From positions 1 to 44,560 of the forward strand of contig JAHEFE010000022.1 in NCBI GenBank assembly GCA_024640365.1: a stretch of 44,560 nucleotides of DNA, written 5' to 3'. Under the pieces are notes generated by a model. The model searched no databases, had not been told where the DNA came from, and worked only from the letters and a program-made list of their open reading frames with translations. The stretch comes from Woeseiaceae bacterium. GTDB taxonomy: Bacteria; Pseudomonadota; Gammaproteobacteria; Steroidobacterales; Woeseiaceae. Shown one piece after another: positions 26,132 through 35,911 of this stretch; positions within the stretch are counted from its first letter, which is position 1, and the number at the start of each line of letters is the position of its first letter. The translations under genes and the position numbers were made by a program.

Positions 26132-27895
26132 CTAATAGCCCAATGCAGCGCCGTCGAAGCGCATTTCCGAAGCTCCCTGGTAAACACCGGTTTTTGGGTC
26201 GCGCCAGATAGCCTGGTAGCCGCCGACTGACCCAATATAAGGTCGGACTCCGTAATTAATGTGATGGCCTTTGCGGCGCAGCCCCGCGACCACGTCTGCC
26301 GCAACTCCAGCTTCGAGTAACACTTCACCACCATCCGTCATTTTGCCGCCGGTTGGCTGCGAATCTGCACTGTGGACGAAACGTGCGGCGTCTCCGGCCT
26401 CCTGCACGTTCATTCCGAGATCAATTATGTTGACCAGGATCTGCACGTGGCCTTGTGGTTGCAGGAAGCCACCCATGACTCCGAAAGACATCAGCGGCGT
26501 GCCATTTTGCATCAGCATCGCAGGAATGATGGTATGAAATGGTCGTTTCCCCGGGGCATAAACATTGGCGTGGTCGCTTTGCATCGAAAACGCGCTGCCA
26601 CGATTTTGCAGGGCAAAACCAAGTCCCTCCGCAACCAGACCGCTGCCAAACTCCCAGTAATTACTCTGTATTAAAGACACCATCATGCCGTTCTTGTCTG
26701 CAACGGTCAGATACGTGGTGTCGCCATGTTGTGGCGGCGCGCCGCTGACTATTTGCTCTGCGGCTTTATCCATATTGATCAGCTTGCGGCGTTCGCTGGC
26801 GTACTCTTTGGAGAGCAAGCGCGCCAGTGGCGCATCATAGAAGGCGGGATCAGCGTACAGGCTGGCACGATCTTCATAAGCGAGCTTTTTGGTTTCTATA
26901 AGCAGATGCCAGAAGTCCGCGTTATTTCGTCCGAGCTGTGCGAGCGGAAAACCCTCCAGCATGTTGAGCATTTGCAGGGCCGCAATTCCCTGGCCATTGG
27001 GAGGTAATTCGAAGACGTCATAGCCACGATAGTTGACGGATACAGGGGTCACCCACTCACCTCGATGTTGGGCGACATCTTCTGCTGTAAGGTGACCGCC
27101 GTGCCGGGTTACAGTCGCGGCAATCGCTTTGCCCGCTGCTCCTTCATAAAAACCTTTGCGGCCGCCCGTTATCAGCCCCTGGTAGCTTTTGGCGAGTTGC
27201 GGGTTGCGAAAAATATCGCCGCTGCGAGGCAGTTCACCGTTGATGGTGTAAGTTTTCTTAAGTTCGTCAAACATGCCTTGTGGCAGTCCACTATTGGTGA
27301 ATTCGGAAAACGCCTCGTTCCAAAGTGCCGCATCAACTTCCGTGATGGCGACGCCCTCGCGGGCATAACGAATCGCCGGTTGCAGAACCTTTGAGAGTGG
27401 CAGGCGTCCAAAACGTTTGTGCAAGGCGAACCAACCATCAACGGCGCCTGGAACAGTAATTGCCAGCGGTCCAAATAGTGGTAGCTTGCCATCGGCGCCC
27501 ACCGCGGCGCGCATCTCATCGTAGGAAAAATCCGCCGGTGTCCGCCCGCTACCGTTGTAGCCATAGAGCTTTTTACTCGCTGGATCCCAGACAACCGCAA
27601 ACAAGTCGCCACCCATGCCGCAAGCGTAAGGTTCAACGAGCGCAAGCATAGCGTTAGCCGCAATTGCAGCGTCTATAGCGCTGCCGCCTTGTTTTAATAT
27701 ATCGATCGCAATTGCCGAGGCGAGCGGGTGAGAGGTCGCCGCCATGCCGTTTCTGGCGAGGACCGGGCTGCGACTGGCGAACCGTTCACCGGTGTAACGA
27801 CTGCCGCCATCCTCGGCGAGTACGGGTTGCGCACTAAAGAAAACGTGTAGAAAAATCGTGGCAATAAGCCAGGCTTTAAAACTCTTGCGGGTCAT
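26132..27895 (-). CDS. ggt: Gamma-glutamyltranspeptidase
   Basis: A 587-residue exported enzyme with a signal peptide (SAQPVLAEDG). GGT is made as a proenzyme that cleaves itself before a catalytic threonine; here that is Thr393 in HGDTTYLTVADKNG, leaving a small subunit of about 195 residues. Other family motifs are SHPLASAIAIDILKQGGSAIDAAIAAN, CGMGGDLF, the RPFHTIIPAM region and GVMGGFLQPQGHVQILVN. It breaks gamma-glutamyl bonds, for example in glutathione, in the periplasm. ATG at 27895 is preceded by GGGAGG at seven bases; the apparent start at 27910 lies inside that site. Confidence 0.92.
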   Translation of the reverse strand: MTRKSFKAWLIATIFLHVFFSAQPVLAEDGGSRYTGERFASRSPVLARNGMAATSHPLASAIAIDILKQGGSAIDAAIAANAMLALVEPYACGMGGDLFAVVWDPASKKLYGYNGSGRTPADFSYDEMRAAVGADGKLPLFGPLAITVPGAVDGWFALHKRFGRLPLSKVLQPAIRYAREGVAITEVDAALWNEAFSEFTNSGLPQGMFDELKKTYTINGELPRSGDIFRNPQLAKSYQGLITGGRKGFYEGAAGKAIAATVTRHGGHLTAEDVAQHRGEWVTPVSVNYRGYDVFELPPNGQGIAALQMLNMLEGFPLAQLGRNNADFWHLLIETKKLAYEDRASLYADPAFYDAPLARLLSKEYASERRKLINMDKAAEQIVSGAPPQHGDTTYLTVADKNGMMVSLIQSNYWEFGSGLVAEGLGFALQNRGSAFSMQSDHANVYAPGKRPFHTIIPAMLMQNGTPLMSFGVMGGFLQPQGHVQILVNIIDLGMNVQEAGDAARFVHSADSQPTGGKMTDGGEVLLEAGVAADVVAGLRRKGHHINYGVRPYIGSVGGYQAIWRDPKTGVYQGASEMRFDGAALGY

Positions 27896-27934
27896 CGCAC
27901 CGCCTCCCACTGAATGTTCTGATTAGCCGACGAA

Positions 27935-29911
27935 CTAGAGAACCGCTGCGAGAATATCCTTTAGCTCATCAATGTGGCTGTCGTAATTCTTCCAATAGCC
28001 TATCGCATGGTTATATAGCGGTTCGCGAACCTGCGTTGCACTCGCCGTGTTGACCGGTCTCTCTGTCTTGTGGAACTCAAGGCAGCCATCTTCAAAGGGT
28101 AGCTCACAAAAGTCGAGCAGGTGTCGCACCTGTTTCTCTAGATTACCCACCAACTCATCGTACGGTACGCGTAACACCTGACCCGGCAACACATCGTCCC
28201 AGTGTTTCATCATGCGTTCGTACTGCAAGCAGTATTCGCCAAGCTCCTGGAGGTCGTAGGAAAAGTTTTTACCTTTGGCAAACAGTTGCCGGAAGTTTCC
28301 GATGCAGGCGTCGAGCGGGTGTTTGCGCACATCGATTATTTTTGCGTGTGGCAAAATCAGCTTGATAAAACCTATGTGCTGAAAATTACTCGGCATCTTA
28401 TCAACAAAGTGTGATTTGGACGTGCTTCTATGGGCCTTCGCATAGCGTTGATAACGATCGGCGAATACCTGCAGTTGTTTCGCGGTCAGCGTTTTGAGCG
28501 CGGCTGGATAATGCAAGTTAAGCGCATGACCATGTCCGGTCGACGCAGCGATCGCGGTGATATAGGGCAGTTCGCCTGCGCCCTCAACGCAGCTGTGGCT
28601 GGCGAGAATTTGCTCAATCAACGTGGAGCCGGCGCGTGGCATTCCAACGACAAATATGGGTGTTGGGCCGGTGGGCTCTGTAGCTTGACGTTCGGCCATG
28701 AACTCGGCGCTGAAAGTCTCTATAAGCGCATCGTTTTCTACTTCTGTTTGTAGCGGGTCGTACTTAACGAGCATCCGCTGACTATTGTTTGCCTGCTCGT
28801 AATGCGCCCATGCAGCCTCGAAGTCCCGAGCTGCTTCGGCAGCGCGGGCGGCCGCGAACAGGAAGCAAATTCGTGATGCTTCATCAATGGCTTCGCTTTT
28901 CAGATTGTCGTTGATCGCCTGCAGTTCATCGCGTGAGAACCGATAGGCAGCAATGCCGGCAAGGCTCCAGTAGGCATCGCCAATTAATGGATGAAGTGCA
29001 ATGCACTCTTTGTATGAGGCAATAGCCTCGTCCGCGGAGCCCAGCACCTGCTGCATGTCGCCGACGCCCATCAGTGCCCGCTGATTGCGGGGTTGTAACG
29101 ATAATACCTGGCGAAATGCTTGCAAGGCATCTGCGGAGCGTCCAATGATTGAGTACAGATTGGCCAGTGTCAGCGCGGTGTCGACATCGGCAGGCTCTAG
29201 TTGCAATGAGGTCTGTAACATTTCGGTGGCTTCTTGCGGCCGGTTTCGATCAATCAGGAAGAGTCCGAGGTCGCGTGCCGGCTTGTAAAAGTTGGGCGAC
29301 AGCTCGACCACCTTGCGCAGCAAGCCTTCGGCTTCAACGGCCCGCTTTTCCTCAATGGCGATATTGGCAAGCAGGCGCAGCGCATGGATGTTATCTGGCT
29401 CTTGCTGCAACACCTGGCCACAAGACTCTTTGGCTTCCTTGTTTTGCTTATTCTGGTGCAGCCGCACTGCTTCCGTTAATGCCTTGCGCGTCGGAGACAG
29501 TTCGAGTGATTTGTTGTGGGCGGATTCGGCTTCTTCTTTACGGCCAGCTTGCGCCAGTGCGTGAGCCAGACCAAACCAGGCCGAACTTTCATTAGCATTT
29601 AATTCAACGGCTTTTTGAAAGCAGGGGATAGCCAGATCGGCCTGCTGTTGGGATAAGTACAACATGCCGAGGTCTTCATGCGGTTTTGCGAATTCGGGCG
29701 CAATCTCGATCGCCTTTCTGAGGACCGGTTCTGCTTCTGCGAGACGATTCGTCTTGAGAAGAATAGCGGCGAGCAAGCCGAGCATGTTGACGTCATCCGG
29801 TATTGCGGCGAGAGCCTTGCGACAGAAGGATTCGGCCTCGTCTATGTTGCCACTATTAATTAGTGTGACAACCTGCTCAAAAGCTTCTCGACTTGCAGAT
29901 TTATCAACCAT
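27935..29911 (-). CDS. TPR-repeat sulfotransferase (first copy)
   Basis: A 658-residue protein in two parts. Residues 1 to about 370 form nine or ten tetratricopeptide repeats (for example AEAEPVLRKAIEIAPEFAKPHEDLGMLYL). The last 240 residues are a PAPS-dependent sulfotransferase domain: VGMPRAGSTLIEQILASH binds the 5'-phosphosulfate, FVDKMPSNF and DVRKHPLDACIGNFRQLF follow, the latter for the 3'-phosphate. TPR-sulfotransferase fusions are frequent in bacteria but substrates are mostly unknown. No signal peptide is seen. The gene overlaps the end of the MTHFR-like gene by eight bases, so the two are co-transcribed. A paralogue lies divergently at 30984-33005. Confidence 0.88.
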   Translation of the reverse strand: MVDKSASREAFEQVVTLINSGNIDEAESFCRKALAAIPDDVNMLGLLAAILLKTNRLAEAEPVLRKAIEIAPEFAKPHEDLGMLYLSQQQADLAIPCFQKAVELNANESSAWFGLAHALAQAGRKEEAESAHNKSLELSPTRKALTEAVRLHQNKQNKEAKESCGQVLQQEPDNIHALRLLANIAIEEKRAVEAEGLLRKVVELSPNFYKPARDLGLFLIDRNRPQEATEMLQTSLQLEPADVDTALTLANLYSIIGRSADALQAFRQVLSLQPRNQRALMGVGDMQQVLGSADEAIASYKECIALHPLIGDAYWSLAGIAAYRFSRDELQAINDNLKSEAIDEASRICFLFAAARAAEAARDFEAAWAHYEQANNSQRMLVKYDPLQTEVENDALIETFSAEFMAERQATEPTGPTPIFVVGMPRAGSTLIEQILASHSCVEGAGELPYITAIAASTGHGHALNLHYPAALKTLTAKQLQVFADRYQRYAKAHRSTSKSHFVDKMPSNFQHIGFIKLILPHAKIIDVRKHPLDACIGNFRQLFAKGKNFSYDLQELGEYCLQYERMMKHWDDVLPGQVLRVPYDELVGNLEKQVRHLLDFCELPFEDGCLEFHKTERPVNTASATQVREPLYNHAIGYWKNYDSHIDELKDILAAVL

Positions 29912-30797
29912 GCTGAGGGCCGGCTTTGATGCCGCTCGCTTCGATCGCTGCTGGTATTGCTGTCAAATCGCCCATCGGCAATATACTTACTCCAGCCACC
30001 CCGGGAATTTTCGAAAGTTGCTGGATAGTCTCGGCACAAATTCGAATGCCTTCTTCAACCGGATCATCAGCCTTTTCCAGACGGTGAATAACAGAGTCGG
30101 GAATCAGAATTTTGCGACGATTTTCTCGCAGCCAAAGCGCCGTCTTCGCTGACGGTAATGTCGCTACGCCAATAATGATGTTGGCGCGGCGCACGATCTT
30201 GGCGGCCACCAATTGCGTCATGTAACGTTTTATTAGCGGTGCGTCGAGACAGGTCTGGGTCTGAATAAATTGAGCACCGGCATCAAGCTTGCCGAGCAGT
30301 TGCTTGGGTTGCCAGTTTTGCTGCGGCTCATGTGCTGTCGCAGACGTGCCGATGTAAAATTCGACATTGCCGTGATAGTCATCGTCTTCTTTGACCATTC
30401 GAGCGGATGCGATGAGCTCCTGGGCGTCGATGTCCATCATCGACTTTGGTCGCGGCTTGAAGCCATCAGGAATTTTGTTGCCCCGGACCAGTAACAAGCT
30501 ACTGATGCCGAGCGCTCGTGCGCCGAGTAGATCACTGAGCAAGGCAATGCGGTTTCGATTGCGGCAGCTCAGCTGCAAAATTGGATCGATATCGTTTATC
30601 AGGAACAGGCTGGCTGCAGCCAGGGTCGACATGTGCACCTGTCCATACTGGTTATCGGTAAGGAGGACGCCATCAACACAGGGTCTCAATAAGTTTGATT
30701 GAATCGCTATCGATTCCGCATCGGCTTCTGGTGTTAGTGACAGTTCGGCGGAGACCGCGAACTCCTGGGTTCGTATCGCATTGGCAAAAGTATTCAA
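29904..30797 (-). CDS. Methylenetetrahydrofolate reductase-like protein, divergent
   Basis: A 297-residue TIM-barrel flavoprotein of the MTHFR superfamily. The order of motifs is kept but changed: VSAELSLTP replaces SFEFFPP, LQLSCRNRNR stands where HLTC is expected, SLLLVRGNKIP for LRGDPP, VEFYIGTSATAHEP for the GVAGYPE strand, and DAGAQFIQTQTCLDA for GADFFITQFFFD. MetF normally reduces methylene-THF to methyl-THF for methionine synthesis. The divergence, together with its coupling to a sulfotransferase gene, makes another C1 or methyl-transfer role possible. I cannot tell which from the sequence alone and leave the symbol empty. Its 3' end overlaps the sulfotransferase start. Confidence 0.78.
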   Translation of the reverse strand: MNTFANAIRTQEFAVSAELSLTPEADAESIAIQSNLLRPCVDGVLLTDNQYGQVHMSTLAAASLFLINDIDPILQLSCRNRNRIALLSDLLGARALGISSLLLVRGNKIPDGFKPRPKSMMDIDAQELIASARMVKEDDDYHGNVEFYIGTSATAHEPQQNWQPKQLLGKLDAGAQFIQTQTCLDAPLIKRYMTQLVAAKIVRRANIIIGVATLPSAKTALWLRENRRKILIPDSVIHRLEKADDPVEEGIRICAETIQQLSKIPGVAGVSILPMGDLTAIPAAIEASGIKAGPQHG

Positions 30798-30983
30798 ACG
30801 ACTCTCTTTGTACTATCTGTAGCCTGGGGAAGCGCGAAGCTGTTTACGGATGCACAGGTTAGTGCCTTCATTGGCAGTTCACAAGACTGTCGGCAAACGG
30901 CCGCAGGTTTCAAATACTGGTGTTTGCGGGATTCCTGTGATGAACTTCGCCTCCCAAAACAATGAAACACGCTGAGGTGCCTT

Positions 30984-33005
30984 ATTTCTGACCCGAATCG
31001 CCAAAAAGCCTTTTTTGACAGGGCTATCGCATTGCTGCAAGCGGGAGACGCCAGCAACGCAGCGGCAGTGTGCGATGAGGCACTGGCCGAGTTTGCTAAC
31101 GATGCCAATATTCTATGTCTGTCTGCCCGCTGTCTCTTGGCACTAAAGCGATTTGACGAATCGCGGCTGCGAGTTGAAAAGGCCCTCCAATTGTTTCCGA
31201 GTTTTGCGCTGGCCCACGAGGTTTATGGTGATCTGTTCTTTGTGTTGGGCAATCTTGAGTTGGCGATCAAGAAATATCAGACGGCGCAACGATTAGATCC
31301 ACGTCGCGCGGAGACCGGCATACGGCTGAATCAGGCTGAAGTTGCTCTGGCTAGTCAGAAAACGGCCGATGGAGCGAGTCTTAAGGCGCGCCAGCGCGGT
31401 GCTTTTCAGGAAGAAATGTTGCGTGCAGCCGAGCATGAGAAGCAAGGCGAGCCCGCCAAGGCGGAGCAGGTCTACCGTGAGATCCTTGCCAAGGACCCTG
31501 ATCATGTCGAGTCGGCGAGACTGCTGGCCGCGATCGCGGTTAAACATCAAATGTATCGGGACGCAGAAGTCTTTCTGCAGCGGGTGGTAGAAAACGCGCC
31601 TGATTACGCGCGGGCCTGGGTGGACCTGTCAAATGTTCAGCATGAGCAGGAAAAACACGCTGAGGCAATTTATGCGGCGGAGCAAGTTTTGCGATTAATG
31701 CCAAATGCGGCCGAGTCGCATATGTTGATGGCCAACGCATTGGGACAGGCCGGGCGCCTGGATGAGTCTATTGAAAGTTATCGCCGGGCTTTGAAGTTTG
31801 CCCCGAGCCACCCAGGTGTTTTGTCTGGCCTGGGACATCGGCTGAAAACAGTCGGCAAGCAAGACGAGTCGATAGCTATTTATCGTCAATGCCTGGCCGC
31901 GAATCCATTGCACACGGAAGCGTATTGGAGTCTTGCTAATCTCAAGACTTTTCGTTTCAAGGATGAAGAAGTCGCCGCTATGGAGGCGTTACTCACCGAT
32001 GAGGGCCTGAGTGACGAAAATCGTGTCTACGTGCATAACGCGCTGGGACTGGAATATGAGGGCCGCCGCGACTACGACGAGGCATTCATGAACTTCAGCA
32101 CGGGCAATGGCATACGGCGTAAGTCGGAATCGTATGACCCTGTCGATGCGGAAGTCATTAACGAAGCGATGATCAAGAGATTCAGTAAAGAATATTTTGA
32201 GCAAAATCAGGGTAATGGGCTCACTGACGCCTCTCCCATATTCGTGGTCGGTCTGCCACGATCGGGCTCAACTCTCATTGAGCAGATACTGGCTAGTCAC
32301 AGCGAGGTTGAAGGTACTCATGAGTTGGGTGACCTGCCACGAGTCGTGCGGGCCATCCCCAAGGTTGGCAAACGAAACCAACGCTTCCCTGACAGCCTGG
32401 AGGGGCTGGGGCCCAACAGCTGGGCTAATCTTGGCAAGCAGTACATAGAAAGGACCCGAAAATTCAGAACGGATCGACCGTACTTCATAGACAAGAATCC
32501 TAATAACTTTATATACGCCGGATTGTTGAAGCTGATGCTACCCAACGCGAAAATAATTAATGCGCGACGGCATCCTCTCGACAGTTGTTTTGGTAGTTAC
32601 AAGCAATTATTTGCGAGCGGGCAGCCATTTACCTATGACCTGGTTGAGCTGGGTGATTACTATCTAAACTATCAGAAACTCATGGATCATTGGCATGAAG
32701 TGCTGCCAGGCCACGTGCTCGACGTGCAGTATGAAAACGTTGTTGCTGACCTGGAAACAGAAGTGCGTCGCATACTTGAATATTGTCAGCTGCCATTTGA
32801 GGATAGCTGCTTACGATTCCATGAAACGGACCGAGCGGTGAAAACAGCGAGTTCCGAGCAGGTGCGGCAACCGATTTATAGCTCGTCGGTCAATCTGTGG
32901 CGCAATTATGAGAATCATCTGGATCTGCTCATCGATACGTTAGAGCCGTTACTGGTGAAACTACCTGCCGATCAGCGCCCGACAAAGATCGTAGCCGATA
33001 AATAG
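30984..33005 (+). CDS. TPR-repeat sulfotransferase (second copy), probable ATT start
   Basis: A 673-residue paralogue of the protein at 27935-29911, with about ten TPR repeats and a C-terminal PAPS sulfotransferase domain (VGLPRSGSTLIEQILASH, FIDKNPNNF, NARRHPLDSCFGSYKQLF). The first ATG-like codon with any claim is a TTG at 31032, but the 16 codons before it encode a clean match to the N-terminus of the paralogue (SDPNRQKAFFDRAIALLQAG against the RxAFExxxxLINSG pattern). The ATT at 30984 has GAGG six bases upstream, so it is the likely initiator; the frame is closed by a stop at 30963. It is transcribed away from the MTHFR-like operon. Confidence 0.85.
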   Translation: MSDPNRQKAFFDRAIALLQAGDASNAAAVCDEALAEFANDANILCLSARCLLALKRFDESRLRVEKALQLFPSFALAHEVYGDLFFVLGNLELAIKKYQTAQRLDPRRAETGIRLNQAEVALASQKTADGASLKARQRGAFQEEMLRAAEHEKQGEPAKAEQVYREILAKDPDHVESARLLAAIAVKHQMYRDAEVFLQRVVENAPDYARAWVDLSNVQHEQEKHAEAIYAAEQVLRLMPNAAESHMLMANALGQAGRLDESIESYRRALKFAPSHPGVLSGLGHRLKTVGKQDESIAIYRQCLAANPLHTEAYWSLANLKTFRFKDEEVAAMEALLTDEGLSDENRVYVHNALGLEYEGRRDYDEAFMNFSTGNGIRRKSESYDPVDAEVINEAMIKRFSKEYFEQNQGNGLTDASPIFVVGLPRSGSTLIEQILASHSEVEGTHELGDLPRVVRAIPKVGKRNQRFPDSLEGLGPNSWANLGKQYIERTRKFRTDRPYFIDKNPNNFIYAGLLKLMLPNAKIINARRHPLDSCFGSYKQLFASGQPFTYDLVELGDYYLNYQKLMDHWHEVLPGHVLDVQYENVVADLETEVRRILEYCQLPFEDSCLRFHETDRAVKTASSEQVRQPIYSSSVNLWRNYENHLDLLIDTLEPLLVKLPADQRPTKIVADK

Positions 33006-33251
33006 CCGGGGATTTGTAACCCTTTGAATTATTATGGTTTTGCCGAGAGAGGCAACATATAGCCCTGTTTTTTTTCGCTCTTATTGCAGCGCAAAAAAGC
33101 GCCCTTATGTCATGTGGCATAAATGGTACAGTTGACCTAATGCCGCCATATTACGAATTTCTACTTGTAGTTTATTGGCTACCGCACTAAATTCCTTGGT
33201 GTTCTTACAGTTTATCGTCTCGTCAGAGGCTGAAATTTAATTGGGGGTAAG
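33006..33251. other. Intergenic region before the TonB receptor
   Basis: About 245 bases, AT-rich. They contain an eight-base T-run (33068-33075) and a small hairpin GCGC-AAAAAA-GCGC (33089-33102). TTGACC occurs near 33133 but lacks a well-placed -10. The receptor ATG is preceded by GGGGGTAAG. No RNA gene is recognised. Confidence 0.45.
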
Positions 33252-35843
33252 ATGAAAATGCAGGCAAAGCCTATGTACGCTTTGACACCGCTGGCTGCCG
33301 CAATTGCTACGGCTTTATACCCGGCACAGCAAGTTGTTGCGCAAGAAAAGCCCACAGCTGGCGCACTTGAAGAAATTATTGTTTCCGCTCGGAAACGAAC
33401 GGAATCGGTACAAGATATCCCGGCGAGTGTCCAGGCGCTGAGTCAGGATGCGTTGTCCCGAATGGGCGCAATGGGAATCGATGATTATTCCCGTTTCATA
33501 CCTTCCATAAATGTGGTTACCACTCAGCCTGGCGCGTCAACGGTGGTTTTCCGTGGTGCGACAGTTGATGGCGGCAGCTATATTAACGCCTCATCTTCGT
33601 CTGTATATCTCGACGAAATTTCGGTCACATCACTTGGTGAGCAGCCTGAAATCTCAATGGTGGATATCGCTCGCGTAGAAGCGCTGGCCGGACCTCAAGG
33701 TACTTTGTACGGCTCGGACGCTCAGTCCGGTACGCTCCGTATCGTGACCAACAAACCGGAAATGAATACGTTTGAAGCGATCTTCGACGGCAACTATTCG
33801 GTGGGTAAAGAGAGCGAGAACAGCTGGGATGGCTCACTCGTAGTTAACATACCCCTCGTTGAAGACAAGCTTGCATTGCGAGTTGTTGGGTTCTCTGGTC
33901 ACGAAGGCGGCTATATCGATAACGTCTTTGGACACACCCCCAATATGAACTCTGAATGGGGCGACGAAATTCCTGCCGGATGGGGCTCTTTCGATAACTC
34001 TGAGTTCGTTGATGACAACTGGAACGACGCCAATACAAAGCACACCCGTGCCGCATTACGCTGGGAAGTGAACGAAGACCTGGCAATTTCAGCGGGCATA
34101 ATGAACCAGAGATTCAAGGGCGGTGCAGACAACGCTTTTGAACCTGCTGTTGGTGATCTGAAAACTGTTCGTTTCTTCAATGATATGCGCGAGGACGATC
34201 TCGATGTGTATTCATTGACGATTGAGGCGGATCTCGGCTTTGCACAACTGGTATCGGCTACCTCGTACTACGAACGCGATATAAGACAGAAATTTGATAA
34301 CACGGTGTACGCCCATTACTGGGCCATCCAATATTGCCGTGATGCCGTCAATTACTATGGGGTTGCTTATTCGGCAACTGATTTGCCTTACTACTTCGCG
34401 AATCCAGAAACTGGCGGCGTAGTCTGGTGGCCGGTCTACTGTAGCGCTCCGACCGTTGACGGTGACTACCTGTCTATTACCGACGAGCCAGGTCAGCAAG
34501 ATAAGGTTACGCAGGAAATTCGTTTGTCCAGTCAGGGCGAAGACTTCGACTGGATTGTCGGCTTCTATTATGAGAAGGGTCATAATGATTGGCAGTCTCA
34601 TTTCGCGCAGGTGCAGAGCAACAGCTACCAGGATTCTATTTCCCTGCAGTTCTGGGAATGGTACTGGGGCGAATCATTCCCTAATGCGACCGAGCAGTGG
34701 TATTCAGAAAGTGCCAGCACATGGGACCAAAAAGCTTTATTTGGTGAGTTTACATGGCACCTCAATGAGCAAATTGATGTGACGCTGGGCGCTCGCTATT
34801 TTGATCGTACAAACTCGAATAAATACTTCGTAGATCATCCGACCGGGTTTAAATCTGCCGAGAACCAGGACGAGAATGGCGATCCATTAATTACTGCAAA
34901 CAATGGTGCAGAAACCGGTTTTGTGCCCAAGCTCGCTGTTAGTTATACATTTGGCGAGGACAAGATGGTTTATGGCCTGGTAACGCAAGGCTTCCGCCCG
35001 GGTGGTACCAACCGCAGTCGTGGTGAGCCGTTCTACCCGCTGCAATACGATTCTGACACCATCACTAACTGGGAAGTGGGCTACAAGTCCTCATTCGCAG
35101 AGGGTGCAGGACGTTTGAATGCTGAATACTTCTACATGGGTTGGACGGACTTCCAGATTCAGTTGGTTGACCCGACAGATCCTCCTTGCCTGGACGCAGA
35201 CGGCAACCCGATGTTGCCAGAATCTGACCCGGCCAACAGGATACCCGGAGTTTGTGGTCAGCCATGGCAGACGGTTGTTGCGAATGGTGGCGATGCCCAT
35301 ATTCAGGGCGTATCGGTTTCCCTGGATTACGCGCCGTATGATCACCTGACTCTCGGAATGAACGCGGAGTGGCTGGAAGCGCAAACTGATAGCACCCTGG
35401 ATCTGAACGGAGACGGGTCTCCCGATGTACTCAAGGGCAATCCGTTGCCAATCGTCCCGGATCTCAAATGGTCTGCATGGGCCGAGTTCCATCAGCCGAT
35501 CGATTCTGAACTCGATGCGTTTGTTCGTCTGCAGTGGTCTTACACGGGTGAGTCAAACAGCATACTGGAGCCGGTTGTTCTGGGAAGCTCGGCTAACCCG
35601 CAGTTTGTCAATCCGGCATATAACCTCGGCGATATTCGCTTCGGTGTGCGCGGCGATGATTGGGAAGCCAATTTGTACGTAACCAACGTTACAGATGAAC
35701 GGGCTATCACCAACCATGCGAACGGACGCTACGAATATAACTTCGGCAACTCTATCGATGGGCGTGACAACACGTATCGCGCTTATACGGTTAGGCCGCG
35801 CGAGGTTGGTATTCGCTTCATGAAGCGTTGGGGTGGCGACTAG
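33252..35843 (+). CDS. TonB-dependent outer-membrane receptor
   Basis: An 863-residue protein. After a signal peptide (cleavage after QQVVAQ near residue 31) comes the plug domain, starting EEIIVSARKRTESVQDIPASVQAL with VVFRGATVDGG, SVYLDEISVTS and VARVEALAGPQGTLYGS-type segments (IARVEALAGPQGTLYGSDAQSG). The rest is a 22-strand barrel ending in an aromatic-rich strand (VGIRFMKRW). Plug motifs are of the large group common in sphingomonads and marine gammaproteobacteria that import glycans, peptides or xenobiotics. No neighbouring transporter or sigma/anti-sigma pair reveals the ligand. A strong terminator follows at 35863. Confidence 0.92.
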   Translation: MKMQAKPMYALTPLAAAIATALYPAQQVVAQEKPTAGALEEIIVSARKRTESVQDIPASVQALSQDALSRMGAMGIDDYSRFIPSINVVTTQPGASTVVFRGATVDGGSYINASSSSVYLDEISVTSLGEQPEISMVDIARVEALAGPQGTLYGSDAQSGTLRIVTNKPEMNTFEAIFDGNYSVGKESENSWDGSLVVNIPLVEDKLALRVVGFSGHEGGYIDNVFGHTPNMNSEWGDEIPAGWGSFDNSEFVDDNWNDANTKHTRAALRWEVNEDLAISAGIMNQRFKGGADNAFEPAVGDLKTVRFFNDMREDDLDVYSLTIEADLGFAQLVSATSYYERDIRQKFDNTVYAHYWAIQYCRDAVNYYGVAYSATDLPYYFANPETGGVVWWPVYCSAPTVDGDYLSITDEPGQQDKVTQEIRLSSQGEDFDWIVGFYYEKGHNDWQSHFAQVQSNSYQDSISLQFWEWYWGESFPNATEQWYSESASTWDQKALFGEFTWHLNEQIDVTLGARYFDRTNSNKYFVDHPTGFKSAENQDENGDPLITANNGAETGFVPKLAVSYTFGEDKMVYGLVTQGFRPGGTNRSRGEPFYPLQYDSDTITNWEVGYKSSFAEGAGRLNAEYFYMGWTDFQIQLVDPTDPPCLDADGNPMLPESDPANRIPGVCGQPWQTVVANGGDAHIQGVSVSLDYAPYDHLTLGMNAEWLEAQTDSTLDLNGDGSPDVLKGNPLPIVPDLKWSAWAEFHQPIDSELDAFVRLQWSYTGESNSILEPVVLGSSANPQFVNPAYNLGDIRFGVRGDDWEANLYVTNVTDERAITNHANGRYEYNFGNSIDGRDNTYRAYTVRPREVGIRFMKRWGGD

Positions 35844-35862
35844 CCCTTGATTGCAAGGCAAC

Positions 35863-35895
35863 AAAAAAGGCCGGGTTTTCCCGGCCTTTTTTTTT
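35863..35895. terminator. Strong bidirectional intrinsic terminator
   Basis: A-run and GGCCGGG (35863-35875), four-base TTTT loop, then CCCGGCC and a nine-base T-run (35880-35895). The symmetric A/T runs let it serve both the TonB receptor gene and the convergent gene ending at 35912. Confidence 0.93.
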
Positions 35896-35911
35896 GCCTG
35901 TTGATCTTGCA

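Noticed and set aside
27935-33005. TPR proteins as O-GlcNAc transferases
   Set aside because: Their C-terminal domains carry PAPS-binding sulfotransferase motifs, not the glycosyltransferase 41 fold.
33040-33102. Terminator after the second sulfotransferase gene
   Set aside because: The TTGCC/GGCAA stem is 12 bases from the T-run, and the GCGC-AAAAAA-GCGC hairpin has no T-run after it.
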